Positions 55,621 to 64,000 of a stretch of 64,000 nt of DNA are shown here, in pieces (position 1 is the first letter of the stretch; each line of letters begins with the position of its first letter). Origin of the DNA: Actinoplanes derwentensis (lineage in GTDB: Bacteria > Actinomycetota > Actinomycetes > Mycobacteriales > Micromonosporaceae). Below the pieces are notes generated by a model. That model did no database searches and was not told the origin of the DNA. It saw nothing but the letters and a program-made list of their open reading frames with translations. The position numbers and the translations under genes were made by a program. The stretch lies in contig NZ_LT629758.1 of the NCBI RefSeq assembly GCF_900104725.1, positions 5,470,501-5,534,500 on the forward strand, read 5' to 3'.

Positions 55621-56849
55621 CAGCCGAACACCTTCTTCACCTGGTCGAGACCGCGCACCAGGGCGTCGATCTCGTCCGTCGTCGTGTAGAGGTAGAACGA
55701 GGCCCTGGTCATGGCCGGCACACTGAACCGTGAGCACACCGGCCGCGCGCAATGATGCCCCACCCGCACCTCGACGCCGAGCGCGTCCAAGATCTGTCCC
55801 ACATCGTGCGGGTGTACCCCGTCGACGCCGAACGACACCGTGCCACCACGACCCTCCACGGTGGCCGGACCGAAGATCCGCACCCCGGGTACCGACTGGA
55901 GCGCGTCCAGCGCGTACCGCGTGATGTCCTGCTCGTGCTGGTGGATCGTCTCCATACCCAGCCCGGTCAGGTAGTCCACGGCCGCGCCCAGACCGATCGC
56001 CTCGGTGATCGGCGGGGTGCCCGCCTCGAACCGCGCGGGCGGCGCGGCGAAGGTGGTGCCGGTCATCGTGACGGTCTCGATCATCGAGCCGCCGGACAGG
56101 AACGGCGGCATCTCCGCCAGCAGAGCGCCCCGGCCCCACAGCACACCGATACCGGTCGGGCCGAGCATCTTGTGGCCGGTGAACGCGATCAGGTCGGCGC
56201 CCAGCGTGCGCACGTCGACCGGCAGGTGCGGCACCGACTGTGAACAGTCCAGCATCAGCAGCGCACCCTGCTGACGGGCGCGGGCCGAGATGCGGGACAC
56301 GTCGTTGACCGTGCCGAGCACGTTCGACATGTGCACCACGGAGACGATCTTCGTACGCTCGTTGATCAGCTCGTCGAGATTCGACTCGTCGAGCCGGCCC
56401 TCGTCGGTGATGCCGAACCAGCGCAGCGTGGCACCGGTCCGCTCACACAGCAGCTGCCACGGGACCAGGTTGGAATGGTGCTCCATCTCGGAGATCACCA
56501 CCTCGTCCCCGGGCCCCAGGCGCAACATCTGACCCAGCGAGTACGCGGCCAGGTTGATGCCTTCGGTGGAGTTCTTGGTGAACACCACCTCGTCCGGGCT
56601 CACCGCGCCGATGAACGCGGCGATCCGGGCCCGGGCACCCTCGTAGGCCTCGGTGGACTCGGTGCCCAGCGTGTGCACGGAACGGGACACGTTGGCGTTG
56701 AACCGCTCCTGGTGCGCGCGCATGACGTCGAGCACCTGCACCGGCTTCTGCGAGGTGTTGGCGCTGTCCAAGTAGACCAGCGGGTGGCCGTTCACCTCCC
56801 GCTCGAAGATCGGGAAGTCCTTGCGCACCCGCGCGACGTCAAAGGTCAT
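55620..56849 (-). CDS. sufS: SufS cysteine desulfurase
   Basis: A 409-aa group II desulfurase. The PLP lysine is in AFTGHKMLGPTG, the His in MEHHSNLVPW, and the active-site Cys in VGHHCARPVC on the short lobe. It releases sulfur from cysteine to SufU and the SufBCD scaffold. It sits 11 bases after sufC. The N-terminal FDVARVRKDFPIFEREVNGH is typical. Confidence 0.94.
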   Translation of the reverse strand: MTFDVARVRKDFPIFEREVNGHPLVYLDSANTSQKPVQVLDVMRAHQERFNANVSRSVHTLGTESTEAYEGARARIAAFIGAVSPDEVVFTKNSTEGINLAAYSLGQMLRLGPGDEVVISEMEHHSNLVPWQLLCERTGATLRWFGITDEGRLDESNLDELINERTKIVSVVHMSNVLGTVNDVSRISARARQQGALLMLDCSQSVPHLPVDVRTLGADLIAFTGHKMLGPTGIGVLWGRGALLAEMPPFLSGGSMIETVTMTGTTFAAPPARFEAGTPPITEAIGLGAAVDYLTGLGMETIHQHEQDITRYALDALQSVPGVRIFGPATVEGRGGTVSFGVDGVHPHDVGQILDALGVEVRVGHHCARPVCSRFSVPAMTRASFYLYTTTDEIDALVRGLDQVKKVFG

Positions 56850-56860
56850 GACTGAACTCC

Positions 56861-57619
56861 TCAGGCCTTGGTGAGGAACTTCTCGTAACCCTCGACCTCG
56901 AGCCGCTCGGCCAGCTCGGAGCCGCCCTCTTCGACGATCTTGCCGCCGACGAAGACGTGCACGAAGTCGGGCTTGATGTAGCGGAGGATCCGGGTGTAGT
57001 GGGTGATCAGCAGGAAGCCGGTCTCACCGGTCTCGCGGACCCGGTTGACACCCTCGGAGACGATCCGGAGCGCGTCGATGTCGAGGCCGGAGTCGGTCTC
57101 GTCGAGGATCGCGACCTTCGGCTTGAGCAGCTCGAGCTGCATGATCTCGTGCCGCTTCTTCTCACCGCCGGAGAAACCCTCGTTGACGTTGCGCTGCGCG
57201 AACGCCGGGTCCATCTGCAGCTTCTCCATGGCACCGCGCAGCTCGCCGGCCCAGGTGCGCAGCTTCGGCGCCTCACCGTCGATCGCGGTCTTCGCGGTCC
57301 GCAGGAAGTTCGCCACCGAGACACCGGGAACCTCGACCGGGTACTGCATGGCCAGGAAGAGACCGGCCCGCGCGCGCTCGTCGACACTCAGTTCGAGCAC
57401 GTCGACGCCGTCCAGGGTCACCGAGCCGCCGGTGATCTCGTACTTCGGGTGGCCCGCGATCGAGTAGGCGAGGGTCGACTTACCGGAGCCGTTCGGGCCC
57501 ATGATGGCGTGCGTCTCGCCCGCCTTCACGGTCAGGTCGACGCCGTTCAGGATCGGCTTCAGCTCGCCCTCCGGCAGCTTCACCGACACCTGCAGGTCGC
57601 GGATCTCCAGAGTGCTCAC
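56861..57619 (-). CDS. sufC: SufC Fe-S assembly ATPase
   Basis: A 252-aa soluble ABC ATPase: Walker A GPNGSGKST, signature FSGGEKKR, Walker B VAILDETDSGLD, and the switch His in LITHYTRIL. It drives the SufBCD scaffold. The GTG at 57619 overlaps the Rieske gene stop by 4 bases. Confidence 0.94.
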   Translation of the reverse strand: MSTLEIRDLQVSVKLPEGELKPILNGVDLTVKAGETHAIMGPNGSGKSTLAYSIAGHPKYEITGGSVTLDGVDVLELSVDERARAGLFLAMQYPVEVPGVSVANFLRTAKTAIDGEAPKLRTWAGELRGAMEKLQMDPAFAQRNVNEGFSGGEKKRHEIMQLELLKPKVAILDETDSGLDIDALRIVSEGVNRVRETGETGFLLITHYTRILRYIKPDFVHVFVGGKIVEEGGSELAERLEVEGYEKFLTKA

Positions 57620-57948
57620 GGCTCTACTCCATTGCTAGGAATCGTCGAAACGTAGATGTCGCCGTCGCGGATCTCGACGGGATAGACCGCCACCGGGTCG
57701 ATGGCAGGCGGTCCGGAGGGCTCACCGGTTCGCAGGTCGAACCGGGAGCCGTGCAACCAGCACTCCAGCGCACACCCGTCCACCTCCCCCTCGGAGAGAG
57801 CCACCGAGGCGTGGCTGCACTCGTCGCGAACGGCGTAGAACTGATCGTCGTCGGCATGGACGATCGCGACCTCGACCCCGTCGACCTCCACCTGGAGGGC
57901 GGTGCCCTTCGCGACGTCCGTCACCGAACCGACGTTCTCGAAAGTCAT
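57616..57948 (-). CDS. Rieske-type non-heme ferredoxin in the suf operon
   Basis: A 110-aa Rieske [2Fe-2S] protein with C44/H46 (CSHAS) and C63/H66 (CWLHG). Actinobacterial suf operons commonly carry such a ferredoxin between sufD and sufC; it may feed electrons to assembly. It overlaps sufD by one base (TAATG) and sufC by four. Confidence 0.92.
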   Translation of the reverse strand: MTFENVGSVTDVAKGTALQVEVDGVEVAIVHADDDQFYAVRDECSHASVALSEGEVDGCALECWLHGSRFDLRTGEPSGPPAIDPVAVYPVEIRDGDIYVSTIPSNGVEP

Positions 57949-59075
57949 TACTGACCGGCCTCGACCAGACGGGACTCGATCACGTCCCCGAGCCGCTCAC
58001 GCAGCTCCTCGACCGGGATCTTGTTGATCAGCTCGGCGAAGAAGCCACGAACCACCAGCTTGCGCGCCTCACCCTCGGGGATGCCCCGCGCCATCAGGTA
58101 GAACAGCTGCTCGTCGTCGAACCGGCCGGTCGCGCTGGCGTGCCCGGCACCGGCGATCTCCCCGGTCTCGATCTCCAGGTTCGGCACCGAGTCGGCGCGC
58201 GCCCCGTCGGTGAGAAGCAGGTTCCGGTTGATCTCGTACGTGTCGGTGCCGGTCGCCGTGGCCCGGATCAGCACGTCGCCGACCCAGACGGTGTGCGCCG
58301 ACGAACCCTGCAGCGCGCCGCGGTAACCCACGTAGCTCCGGCAGTCCGGGGCCACGTGGTCGACCAGCTGACGGTGCTCCTGGTGCTGGCCGGCGTCGGC
58401 GAAGTAGAGACCCCACAGCTCGGCGTCACCACCGCGGCCCGCGTACTCCACGCTGGTGAACTGGCGCACCAGGTCGCCACCGAGGGTGACCTGCAGGTGC
58501 ACGACCCGGGAGTCCCGGCCGACCTTCAGCTTCACGTGCTGGGCCTGAACCGCGTCCCGGTCCCACTCGGCCAGCGTGACGAACGTCAGCTGAGCGCTGT
58601 CGCCGGTCACCACCTCGATGTTGTCGGCGAGGGTGACCGTGCCGGTCTGCTGCAGGATGATCGTCGCCTTGGCGAACGCGCCCACCTTGACGAAGGTGCG
58701 CGCGGCCGCCGCGTCACCGCCCTTGCCGACCAGCCGGATCACCACCGGCTCGGCGAGCTCCGCCTCGGCCGCCACCTCGATCACGGTGACGCCGGCGGCC
58801 GACCCGTAGGCCAGGGCGCTGACCCGGTCGAACGGGGTCAGCACCGCCTCGACGTCGTCGGCCGTCGACACCGTCACGCCGGCCGGGAGATCCCCGAACT
58901 CCACGGACGGGGCGGCACCGGTCAGCTCGGTGGCCTTGACCAGGTCACGCAGCCGCTTCAGCGGGGTGAAACGCCACTCCTCCTCCAGGCCGTTGAGGGC
59001 CGGGAAGTCGGCGACGTCGAAGGAGCGCAGCACCTGCGACTTGGTGCTCGGCGGGGCGATGGCCTCGGTAGTCAT
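57948..59075 (-). CDS. sufD: SufD scaffold protein
   Basis: A 375-aa beta-helix scaffold paralogous to SufB: EEWRFTPLKRLRDLV at the start, LQQTGTVTLADNIEV in the helix, DQHQEHRQLVDHVAPDCRS-like core (QHQEHRQLVDHVAPDCRSYV), and YLMARGIPEGEARKLVVRGF at the end. It forms SufBC2D. It follows sufB by 43 bases. Confidence 0.94.
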   Translation of the reverse strand: MTTEAIAPPSTKSQVLRSFDVADFPALNGLEEEWRFTPLKRLRDLVKATELTGAAPSVEFGDLPAGVTVSTADDVEAVLTPFDRVSALAYGSAAGVTVIEVAAEAELAEPVVIRLVGKGGDAAAARTFVKVGAFAKATIILQQTGTVTLADNIEVVTGDSAQLTFVTLAEWDRDAVQAQHVKLKVGRDSRVVHLQVTLGGDLVRQFTSVEYAGRGGDAELWGLYFADAGQHQEHRQLVDHVAPDCRSYVGYRGALQGSSAHTVWVGDVLIRATATGTDTYEINRNLLLTDGARADSVPNLEIETGEIAGAGHASATGRFDDEQLFYLMARGIPEGEARKLVVRGFFAELINKIPVEELRERLGDVIESRLVEAGQ

Positions 59076-59118
59076 TTCTTCCTTTTAGTCCGCTTCTTGA
59101 GAATGGCCCGGGCTGAGG

Positions 59119-60540
59119 TCAGCCCACGGCCCCTTCCATCTGGAGCTCGATGAGGCGGTTCAGCTCCAGGGCGTACTCCATCGGAAGCTCCTTGGCGATC
59201 GGCTCGATGAAGCCGCGAACGATCATCGCCATCGCCTCGTCCTCGGTCATTCCCCGGCTCATCAGGTAGAAGAGCTGGTCCTCGCTGACCTTGGAGACGG
59301 TCGCCTCGTGACCCATGTTGACGTCGTCCTCACGGATGTCGACATACGGGTACGTGTCCGACCGGGAGATCGTGTCGACCAGCAGCGCGTCACACTTGAC
59401 CGTGCTCTTCGAGCTGGACGAACCCTCCAGAACCTGAACCAGGCCGCGGTACGACGTGCGGCCACCGCCCCGGGCGATCGACTTCGAGATGATCGTCGAC
59501 GAGGTGTGCGGCGCGGCGTGCACCATCTTGGCACCCGAGTCCTGGTGCTGGCCCTCGCCGGCCATCGCGATCGACAGCACCTCACCCTTGGCGTACGGGC
59601 CGGTCATGTAGACCGCCGGGTACTTCATCGTCACCTTCGAGCCGATGTTGCCGTCGACCCACTCCATGGTCGCGCCCTCTTCACAGGTGGCGCGCTTGGT
59701 GACCAGGTTGTAGACGTTGTTCGACCAGTTCTGGATGGTCGTGTACCGCACCCGGGCGTTCTTCTTCACCACGATCTCGACGACCGCGGAGTGCAGCGAG
59801 TCCGACGAGTAGATCGGCGCGGTGCAACCCTCGACGTAGTGGATGTAGCTGCCCTCGTCGGCGATGATCAGGGTCCGCTCGAACTGGCCCATGTTCTCCG
59901 TGTTGATCCGGAAGTAGGCCTGCAGCGGGATGTCCACGTGCACGCCCTTCGGCACGTAGATGAACGAGCCACCGGACCACACGCTCGTGTTGAGCGCGGC
60001 GAACTTGTTGTCGCCGACCGGGATGACGGTGCCGAAGTACTCCTTGAAGAGTTCCTCGTGCTCCCGCAGCGCGGTGTCGGTGTCCAGGAACAGGACGCCC
60101 TGCTCCTCGAGGTCCTCACGGATCGCGTGGTAGACGACCTCCGACTCGTACTGCGCGGCGACGCCGGAGACCAGACGCTGCTTCTCCGCCTCGGGGATGC
60201 CGAGCTTGTCGTACGTCGCCTTGATGTCAGCGGGCAGGTCGTCCCACGTGGCGGCCTGCTTCTCGGTGGACCGCACGAAGTACTTGATGTTCTGGAAGTC
60301 GATACCGGTGAGGTCGGCGCCCCAGTGCGGCATCGGCTTGCGGTCGAACAGGCGCAGGCCCTTGAGGCGCAGGTCGAGCATCCACTGCGGCTCGCTCTTC
60401 AGCGCGGAGATGTTGCGCACCACGGCCTCGGACAGGCCGCGCTGAGCGAGCGCACCGGCGGTGTCGCTGTCAGCCCAGCCGTATTCGTACCGACCAAGAG
60501 CGGCGAGGTGCTCTTCCTGAGTGACGATCTGGTCAGTCAT
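59119..60540 (-). CDS. sufB: SufB scaffold protein
   Basis: A 473-aa scaffold for [4Fe-4S] assembly: [79 protein letters not shown] with the substrate Cys, and the C-terminal [20 protein letters not shown]. The ATG at 60540 overlaps the SufR stop (ATGA), so the regulator and scaffold are coupled. Confidence 0.95.
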   Translation of the reverse strand: MTDQIVTQEEHLAALGRYEYGWADSDTAGALAQRGLSEAVVRNISALKSEPQWMLDLRLKGLRLFDRKPMPHWGADLTGIDFQNIKYFVRSTEKQAATWDDLPADIKATYDKLGIPEAEKQRLVSGVAAQYESEVVYHAIREDLEEQGVLFLDTDTALREHEELFKEYFGTVIPVGDNKFAALNTSVWSGGSFIYVPKGVHVDIPLQAYFRINTENMGQFERTLIIADEGSYIHYVEGCTAPIYSSDSLHSAVVEIVVKKNARVRYTTIQNWSNNVYNLVTKRATCEEGATMEWVDGNIGSKVTMKYPAVYMTGPYAKGEVLSIAMAGEGQHQDSGAKMVHAAPHTSSTIISKSIARGGGRTSYRGLVQVLEGSSSSKSTVKCDALLVDTISRSDTYPYVDIREDDVNMGHEATVSKVSEDQLFYLMSRGMTEDEAMAMIVRGFIEPIAKELPMEYALELNRLIELQMEGAVG

Positions 60541-61262
60541 GTATCTGTCCTAACCGTGATTGCGGTGGTGCGAACGGCGAGGGCGGGGATGTGCGTGGTG
60601 CACACCCCGTCGCCGTGCGCGATGGTGGCGAGGCGCTGCACGTGAGTGCCGATGAGCCGGGAGATGACTTCGGTCTCGGCGTCGCACAGTTGAGGAAACT
60701 CGGCGGCCACGTGAGCCACCGGGCAATGCTGTTGACACAACTGCCCGCCGGACGCGATCGCCGATGCGTTGGCAGCGTAACCCTCGACCGTCAGCACCTC
60801 GGCGAGCGCCTCGGCGCGGGCGATCGGATCGGGCCCGGCCTCCTCGATCGCCGCCTGGCAGCGCTCCTCGAGAGCCTTGACCTGAGTCGCGGCGAAAGCC
60901 GAGACGGCCGCTGGACCGTGCTGCTGCGCGATCCAGCGCAGCGCGGCGGTGGCGAGACCGTCGTAGTGATGCGGATTGAGATCCTCGCGGGCGGCAGCCG
61001 TCAGCACGAAGGCCTTCGCCGGCCGGCCCCGACCTCGGGGCTTGCTCTGTCGCAGCTCACGCGTCTCGACCAGACGCTCGGCGAGCATCACGTCGAGATG
61101 CTTGCGGATCGCGGCCGGGCTCAGGCCGAGCGCGGCCCCGAGCTGGGCCGCGGTGGTGGCGCCGTGCTTCAGCAGAAGCTGCACGACCCGGTCACGGGTG
61201 CGCCCGTCGGTCGCGCCGGCCGGAGCCGGTGCGCCGATCTGGATCAGCACCTCGTTTTTCAC
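60537..61262 (-). CDS. sufR: SufR-like Fe-S sensing repressor
   Basis: A 241-aa regulator: winged HTH near residues 25-70 ([20 protein letters not shown]), then a C-terminal cluster-binding segment with C176, C180 and C193 ([18 protein letters not shown]) and C221. SufR binds an Fe-S cluster and represses suf when clusters are plentiful. The start is GTG at 61262 (MKNEVLIQ); GGAG lies only two bases before it. It shares a divergent promoter region with ctaA. Confidence 0.9.
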   Translation of the reverse strand: MKNEVLIQIGAPAPAGATDGRTRDRVVQLLLKHGATTAAQLGAALGLSPAAIRKHLDVMLAERLVETRELRQSKPRGRGRPAKAFVLTAAAREDLNPHHYDGLATAALRWIAQQHGPAAVSAFAATQVKALEERCQAAIEEAGPDPIARAEALAEVLTVEGYAANASAIASGGQLCQQHCPVAHVAAEFPQLCDAETEVISRLIGTHVQRLATIAHGDGVCTTHIPALAVRTTAITVRTDT

Positions 61263-61305
61263 TACTCCAACGTTACGTATTTACTCGGAGCCCTGCAAAC
61301 CGGGG

Positions 61306-61373
61306 TCCGGTGATCCGTCCCACCAGCGTCCGGAGATCCGTTCCACCAAGCTCGGTGATCCGTTCCACCTGCG
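61306..61373. repeat. Three 22-23 base tandem repeats in the sufR-ctaA divergent region
   Basis: The units start TCCGGTGATCCGTCCCACC, TCCGGAGATCCGTTCCACC and TCGGTGATCCGTTCCACC, with a period of 23 bases. They lie 44-111 bases upstream of sufR and 49-116 bases upstream of ctaA. Iteron-like spacing of about two helical turns suggests cooperative protein binding. Confidence 0.75.
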
Positions 61374-61421
61374 GGGAGAGCTGCGGAAACCACGATTCTC
61401 CGGCGAGCGTACGATCCCCCG

Positions 61422-62390
61422 GTGAAGTCCTCCGCTTTACTGGCCTCCCGTCCCGTTCGGTGGTGCGGCGACTCGCTGCGCGGCCTCGCCCTCGCCTCGC
61501 TGATCGCCAACATCGGGATCATCGTCACCGGCGCCGCGGTCCGCCTCACCGCCTCCGGCCTCGGCTGCCCCACCTGGCCCCGGTGCACCGACGAGTCCTA
61601 CACGACCACCCCCGAGATGGGCATCAACGGCGCCATCGAGTTCGGCAACCGGCTGCTCACCTTCGTGCTCGTCGCCATCGCGGTCGCCTGCTTCGTGGGC
61701 GCGCTGGCCCGGCGCCGCCGCTCCCTGATCCGGCTCTCCGTCGCCATCGCGCTCGGCATCCCCGGTCAAGGCGTCATCGGTGGCATCACCGTGCTCACCA
61801 ACCTCAACCCGTGGGTGGTCGGCCTGCACTTCATCCTGTCCGTCGCGCTGATCGCCGGGGCGTACGCGCTGTGGCGCCGCGTCGACCAGGGCGACAGTGA
61901 GCCGGTTCCGCTGGTCCCCGGCCCGATCCGGCACCTCGCGCTGGTCACCACCGCGGTCAGCTTCGCGGTCATCGCCGCCGGGGTGGTCGTCACCGGCAGC
62001 GGGCCGCACTCCGGGGACCACGGGGCCAAACGCAACGGGCTCGACCCCGACCGGATCTCCCAAGTCCACGCCGACCTGGTGTTCCTGCTGGTCGGGCTGA
62101 CGGTGGCGTTGTGGTTCGCGTTGCGTGCGGTGGACGCGCCGCCGGCCGCGATCAAAGCCGCGGCGGTGCTGTTCTGGGTGGAGATGGGGCAGGGGCTGAT
62201 CGGTTTCGTGCAGTACTTCACGCACCTGCCGGTGGCGCTGGTGGCCGCGCACATGCTCGGCTCCGGGCTGGTCTGGACTTCGACGCTGGCAGTGCTCTGG
62301 TCCTTGCGCACCCGCCCGCTTTCGGCCCTGTCCCCCACCCCTTCCCCACAGGCCACCCCCGCCCCAGCCCCAGTCCCCACCCCTCGCTGA
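61422..62390 (+). CDS. ctaA: Heme A synthase (COX15/CtaA family)
   Basis: A 322-aa membrane protein with eight helices. Motifs: GAAVRLTASGLGCPTWPRC with a conserved Cys pair, EFGNRLLTFVL with the Glu/Asn/Arg, LHFILSVALIAG and QVHADLVFLL with heme-binding His, and VALVAAHMLGSGLVW. It oxidises the heme O methyl group to make heme A for cytochrome c oxidase. The C-terminus is a Pro/Ala/Ser tail. The start is GTG at 61422. Position beside suf is typical of actinobacteria. Confidence 0.93.
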   Translation: MKSSALLASRPVRWCGDSLRGLALASLIANIGIIVTGAAVRLTASGLGCPTWPRCTDESYTTTPEMGINGAIEFGNRLLTFVLVAIAVACFVGALARRRRSLIRLSVAIALGIPGQGVIGGITVLTNLNPWVVGLHFILSVALIAGAYALWRRVDQGDSEPVPLVPGPIRHLALVTTAVSFAVIAAGVVVTGSGPHSGDHGAKRNGLDPDRISQVHADLVFLLVGLTVALWFALRAVDAPPAAIKAAAVLFWVEMGQGLIGFVQYFTHLPVALVAAHMLGSGLVWTSTLAVLWSLRTRPLSALSPTPSPQATPAPAPVPTPR

Positions 62391-62811
62391 CCTTCGGCCA
62401 GCCGTAGCTCAGCCAGGTAATTCGGCTAGCCGTAGGTCAGCCAGGTTCTGGAGTGGTAGTTACCTGTCTGGTGTACGGCTCGGTCGGCCGAGCCGTACAC
62501 CAGACAGGTAATCCGACCGCCATAACACCTCTCAGCTACGGCTAGCCGAGAAAACGGGGGTCGGGCTGGGCGTGGTGGGGCGCGGGAAGGCCGCCCGGGT
62601 ATGGACGGCCTTCCACGGTTTGTGGCTGCGCCACGGGGCTGGCGAGGATCGCTGGCTTGTGGCCTTCACCAGGCGGGCGAGCGCCACAGGCTCGTGGCCT
62701 TCACCGGGCGAGCGACCACCGCCCGCTTGTGCCTCTACGCGGAGCGGGTGAGCACCGCTCCGCCTACGGCTCTGCGCCGGGCGGGCGACGGGCCGCCAGT
62801 TCGGTGGCTGC
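62391..62811. other. Repeat-rich convergent spacer between ctaA and the ATP-grasp gene
   Basis: 421 bases without a gene. Two 26-base direct repeats lie at 62393-62418 and 62421-62446 (TTCGGCCAGCCGTAGCTCAG and TTCGGCTAGCCGTAGGTCAG, both ending CCAGGT). An inverted version lies at 62531-62552 (CTCAGCTACGGCTAGCCGAG). A second pair near 62653-62682 and 62689-62714 repeats GGCTTGTGGCCTTCACCAGG / GGCTCGTGGCCTTCACCGGG. Confidence 0.8.
62460..62511. repeat. Perfect 24-bp-stem palindrome with TCGG loop
   Basis: Arms run 62460-62483 (TTACCTGTCTGGTGTACGGC then TCGG) and 62488-62511, fully complementary around a four-base loop TCGG. It is flanked by the inverted pair at 62421 and 62531, giving a nested structure. 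It lies between convergent genes and probably ends transcription from both sides. Confidence 0.87.
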
Positions 62812-63690
62812 TCAGAGACGGGTGAGGATCGCGTCGGCCAGACGGTCGGCGGCGCCGGGTGCGGTCCGCAGGAACAGCGACGGCTCAGCCAGTTCCAGCT
62901 CGATCAGGGTAGGCGCGCCGTCCGGCCCCGGAATCAGGTCGACCCGGGCGTACAACAGCTGTTTGGTCCCGCCGGGAATCGTGGCGAGGACACGGGCGGC
63001 GAGGTCGAGTTCGGCCACCGACGGCTCCCGCGGGGTGATCCGCTCGGAGCCCACGTCGACCCGCCCGCCGCCGCCGGCGGTCAGCATCGCCGATTTGCGG
63101 ATGCCGTGACTGAAGGTCAGTTCACCGGTGGCGTCCGGGATGCAGAGCACCGCGGTCTCCCCGGCGGTGTCCACCGCGGACAGGTATGGCTGGATCATCG
63201 CGGTCCGCCCGGCGGCGGTGAGCCGTTCCACGTGTGCCACGGCCAGGCCGGTCTGTCCGGGCAGCAGGTAGCGGCCGGTGTCCTGGCTGCCGGCGCTGAC
63301 GGTCGGTTTGACGACCCATTCGCCTTCGGCTGCCGGGGTCCAGGTGTCACCGGGCCCGACGAACTCGGTGGGGATGACCGGGATCCCGGCCGCGGCGAGT
63401 TCGCTGAGGTACCGCTTGTCGGTGTTCCAGGCGATCACGCCGGCCGGGTTGGCCAGCCGTGGGACGGACCGGGCCCACGCCACGAACTGCTCGTGGCGCG
63501 CCGTGTAGTCCCACGGCGAGCGGATGACGGTGAGGTCGTAGGCGGCCCAGTCGGCTGCCGTGTCGTCCCACCGGACCGCGTCGACGGCCACCCCGCGGCC
63601 GCGTAGCGCGTCCCGCAGGGGGTGGTCGTCGTCCCACAGGTCGGGGAAGCCGGCCGAGGTCACCAGGGCGACCCGGGGTGGGGCGCCCAT
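62812..63690 (-). CDS. ATP-grasp domain protein
   Basis: A 292-aa protein: ALVTSAGFPDLWDDDHPL at the start, TVIRSPWDYTARHEQFVAW, ANPAGVIAWNTDKRYL, ATP-binding WVVKPTVSAGSQDTGRYL, and a metal segment YARVDLIPGPDGAPTLIELE with EPSLFL. It resembles the glutathione-synthetase-type ATP-grasp ligases of actinobacteria, joining a carboxylate to an amine or thiol; the substrate is unknown. The ATG at 63690 overlaps the upstream stop by one base (TGATG). Confidence 0.87.
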   Translation of the reverse strand: MGAPPRVALVTSAGFPDLWDDDHPLRDALRGRGVAVDAVRWDDTAADWAAYDLTVIRSPWDYTARHEQFVAWARSVPRLANPAGVIAWNTDKRYLSELAAAGIPVIPTEFVGPGDTWTPAAEGEWVVKPTVSAGSQDTGRYLLPGQTGLAVAHVERLTAAGRTAMIQPYLSAVDTAGETAVLCIPDATGELTFSHGIRKSAMLTAGGGGRVDVGSERITPREPSVAELDLAARVLATIPGGTKQLLYARVDLIPGPDGAPTLIELELAEPSLFLRTAPGAADRLADAILTRL

Positions 63691-63983
63691 CAGCGGGCCA
63701 TGCTCCGGCGTGACATCGAACGCCACAGGTCGTTGCTGGGGCGCATCTGCTCCATCAGCTCGCGCTCCCATTCGTTCTCCACCTTGACTCCCGCGTGGTC
63801 ACAGGCCTCGCGGGCGACTCCGGTGTCGGGGGCGAACTGGTCGGACCACTCGCCGTCCTCTCCGACGAGGACGATGCGGGCGCCGCGCTTACCGACGTAC
63901 TCGATCACCGCCTTGGCGCCGCCGTGTCCGGCGGCGAAGGACTTGATGTCGGAGGTCAGTGTCGTAACGGAACCTTCTGCCAT
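63690..63983 (-). CDS. Small conserved hypothetical protein, 97 aa
   Basis: Soluble, starting MAEGSVTTLTSDIKSFAAGH, with GAKAVIEYVGKRGARIVLVG, ACDHAGVKVENEWERELMEQ and a basic end. No domain recognised. The single Cys and His lie in ACDHAG. It is coupled by a one-base overlap to the ATP-grasp gene, so it may be a partner or substrate carrier; this is only positional. Confidence 0.7.
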   Translation of the reverse strand: MAEGSVTTLTSDIKSFAAGHGGAKAVIEYVGKRGARIVLVGEDGEWSDQFAPDTGVAREACDHAGVKVENEWERELMEQMRPSNDLWRSMSRRSMAR

Positions 63984-64000
63984 GGTCCGCAGCCTAAGCA

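Noticed and set aside
62391..62811. Possible CRISPR array from the short repeats
   Set aside because: Only two direct copies, no regular spacers and no cas genes; the sequence is better described as nested palindromes.

Overview
The window is high-GC actinobacterial DNA with GTG and TTG starts and densely overlapping genes. It carries a mycothiol-type DinB enzyme, a SufR-led SUF operon with a Rieske subunit, an AcnR-type regulator, an InhA-type enoyl reductase and a Vms1-like release factor. A Micromonosporaceae member (Actinoplanes-like) is the best guess. That guess rests on gene content and style, because the window has no rRNA or other phylogenetic marker. I saw no tRNA, rRNA, transposase, CRISPR array or phage gene.

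Layout. 0-1.6 kb: the start of a DUF3097 gene, an unknown gene and a NUDIX gene. 1.6-10.6 kb (minus strand): one long run reading fabG, inhA, ferrochelatase, HAD phosphatase, NUDIX hydrolase, and a pair of very large dynamin-like GTPases. 10.6-14.8 kb: a structured leader, a tiny membrane ORF, then moxR, DUF58 and a von Willebrand A gene as one coupled operon. 15-21 kb: two bacterial PH-domain genes, a thioesterase, a PfkB sugar kinase, a SodC-like secreted protein and aminopeptidase P. 21-32 kb: a lipoprotein, a pullulanase, aconitase and its probable repressor AcnR with small genes between them. 32-44 kb: an XRE regulator, an SDR, Mug DNA glycosylase, an ABC exporter with a striking RBS-sequestering hairpin, a crotonase, a small HTH protein, an ABC-F ATPase, YpfJ-type metallopeptidase, acVLRF1, an AlkD-like protein and a LysE transporter. 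44.8-53.5 kb: a histidine phosphatase, an MFS transporter, then six translationally overlapping genes for what looks like sugar or aminocyclitol chemistry (aminotransferase, Zn dehydrogenase, GT2, inositol-phosphatase family, BcsA-like GT2, luciferase-like oxidoreductase). 53.7-61.3 kb: a mycothiol-dependent-enzyme family gene and the complete SUF Fe-S operon. 61.4-64 kb: heme A synthase, a repeat-rich spacer, an ATP-grasp gene and a small conserved gene.

The housekeeping backbone (ctaA, suf, ABC-F, small HTH, crotonase, acnR, acn, moxR block, fabG-inhA-hemH) follows, from memory, the order of the Mycobacterium tuberculosis region Rv1451-Rv1485. Genes outside that backbone therefore stand out as lineage insertions, above all the six-gene sugar cluster and the GTPase pair. 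Iron is a common thread: Fe-S assembly, heme synthesis, ferrochelatase and aconitase. Aconitase has a DtxR/IdeR-like box and shares an operator-like palindrome with acnR. Long perfect palindromes occupy several intergenic gaps, most of them between convergent genes.
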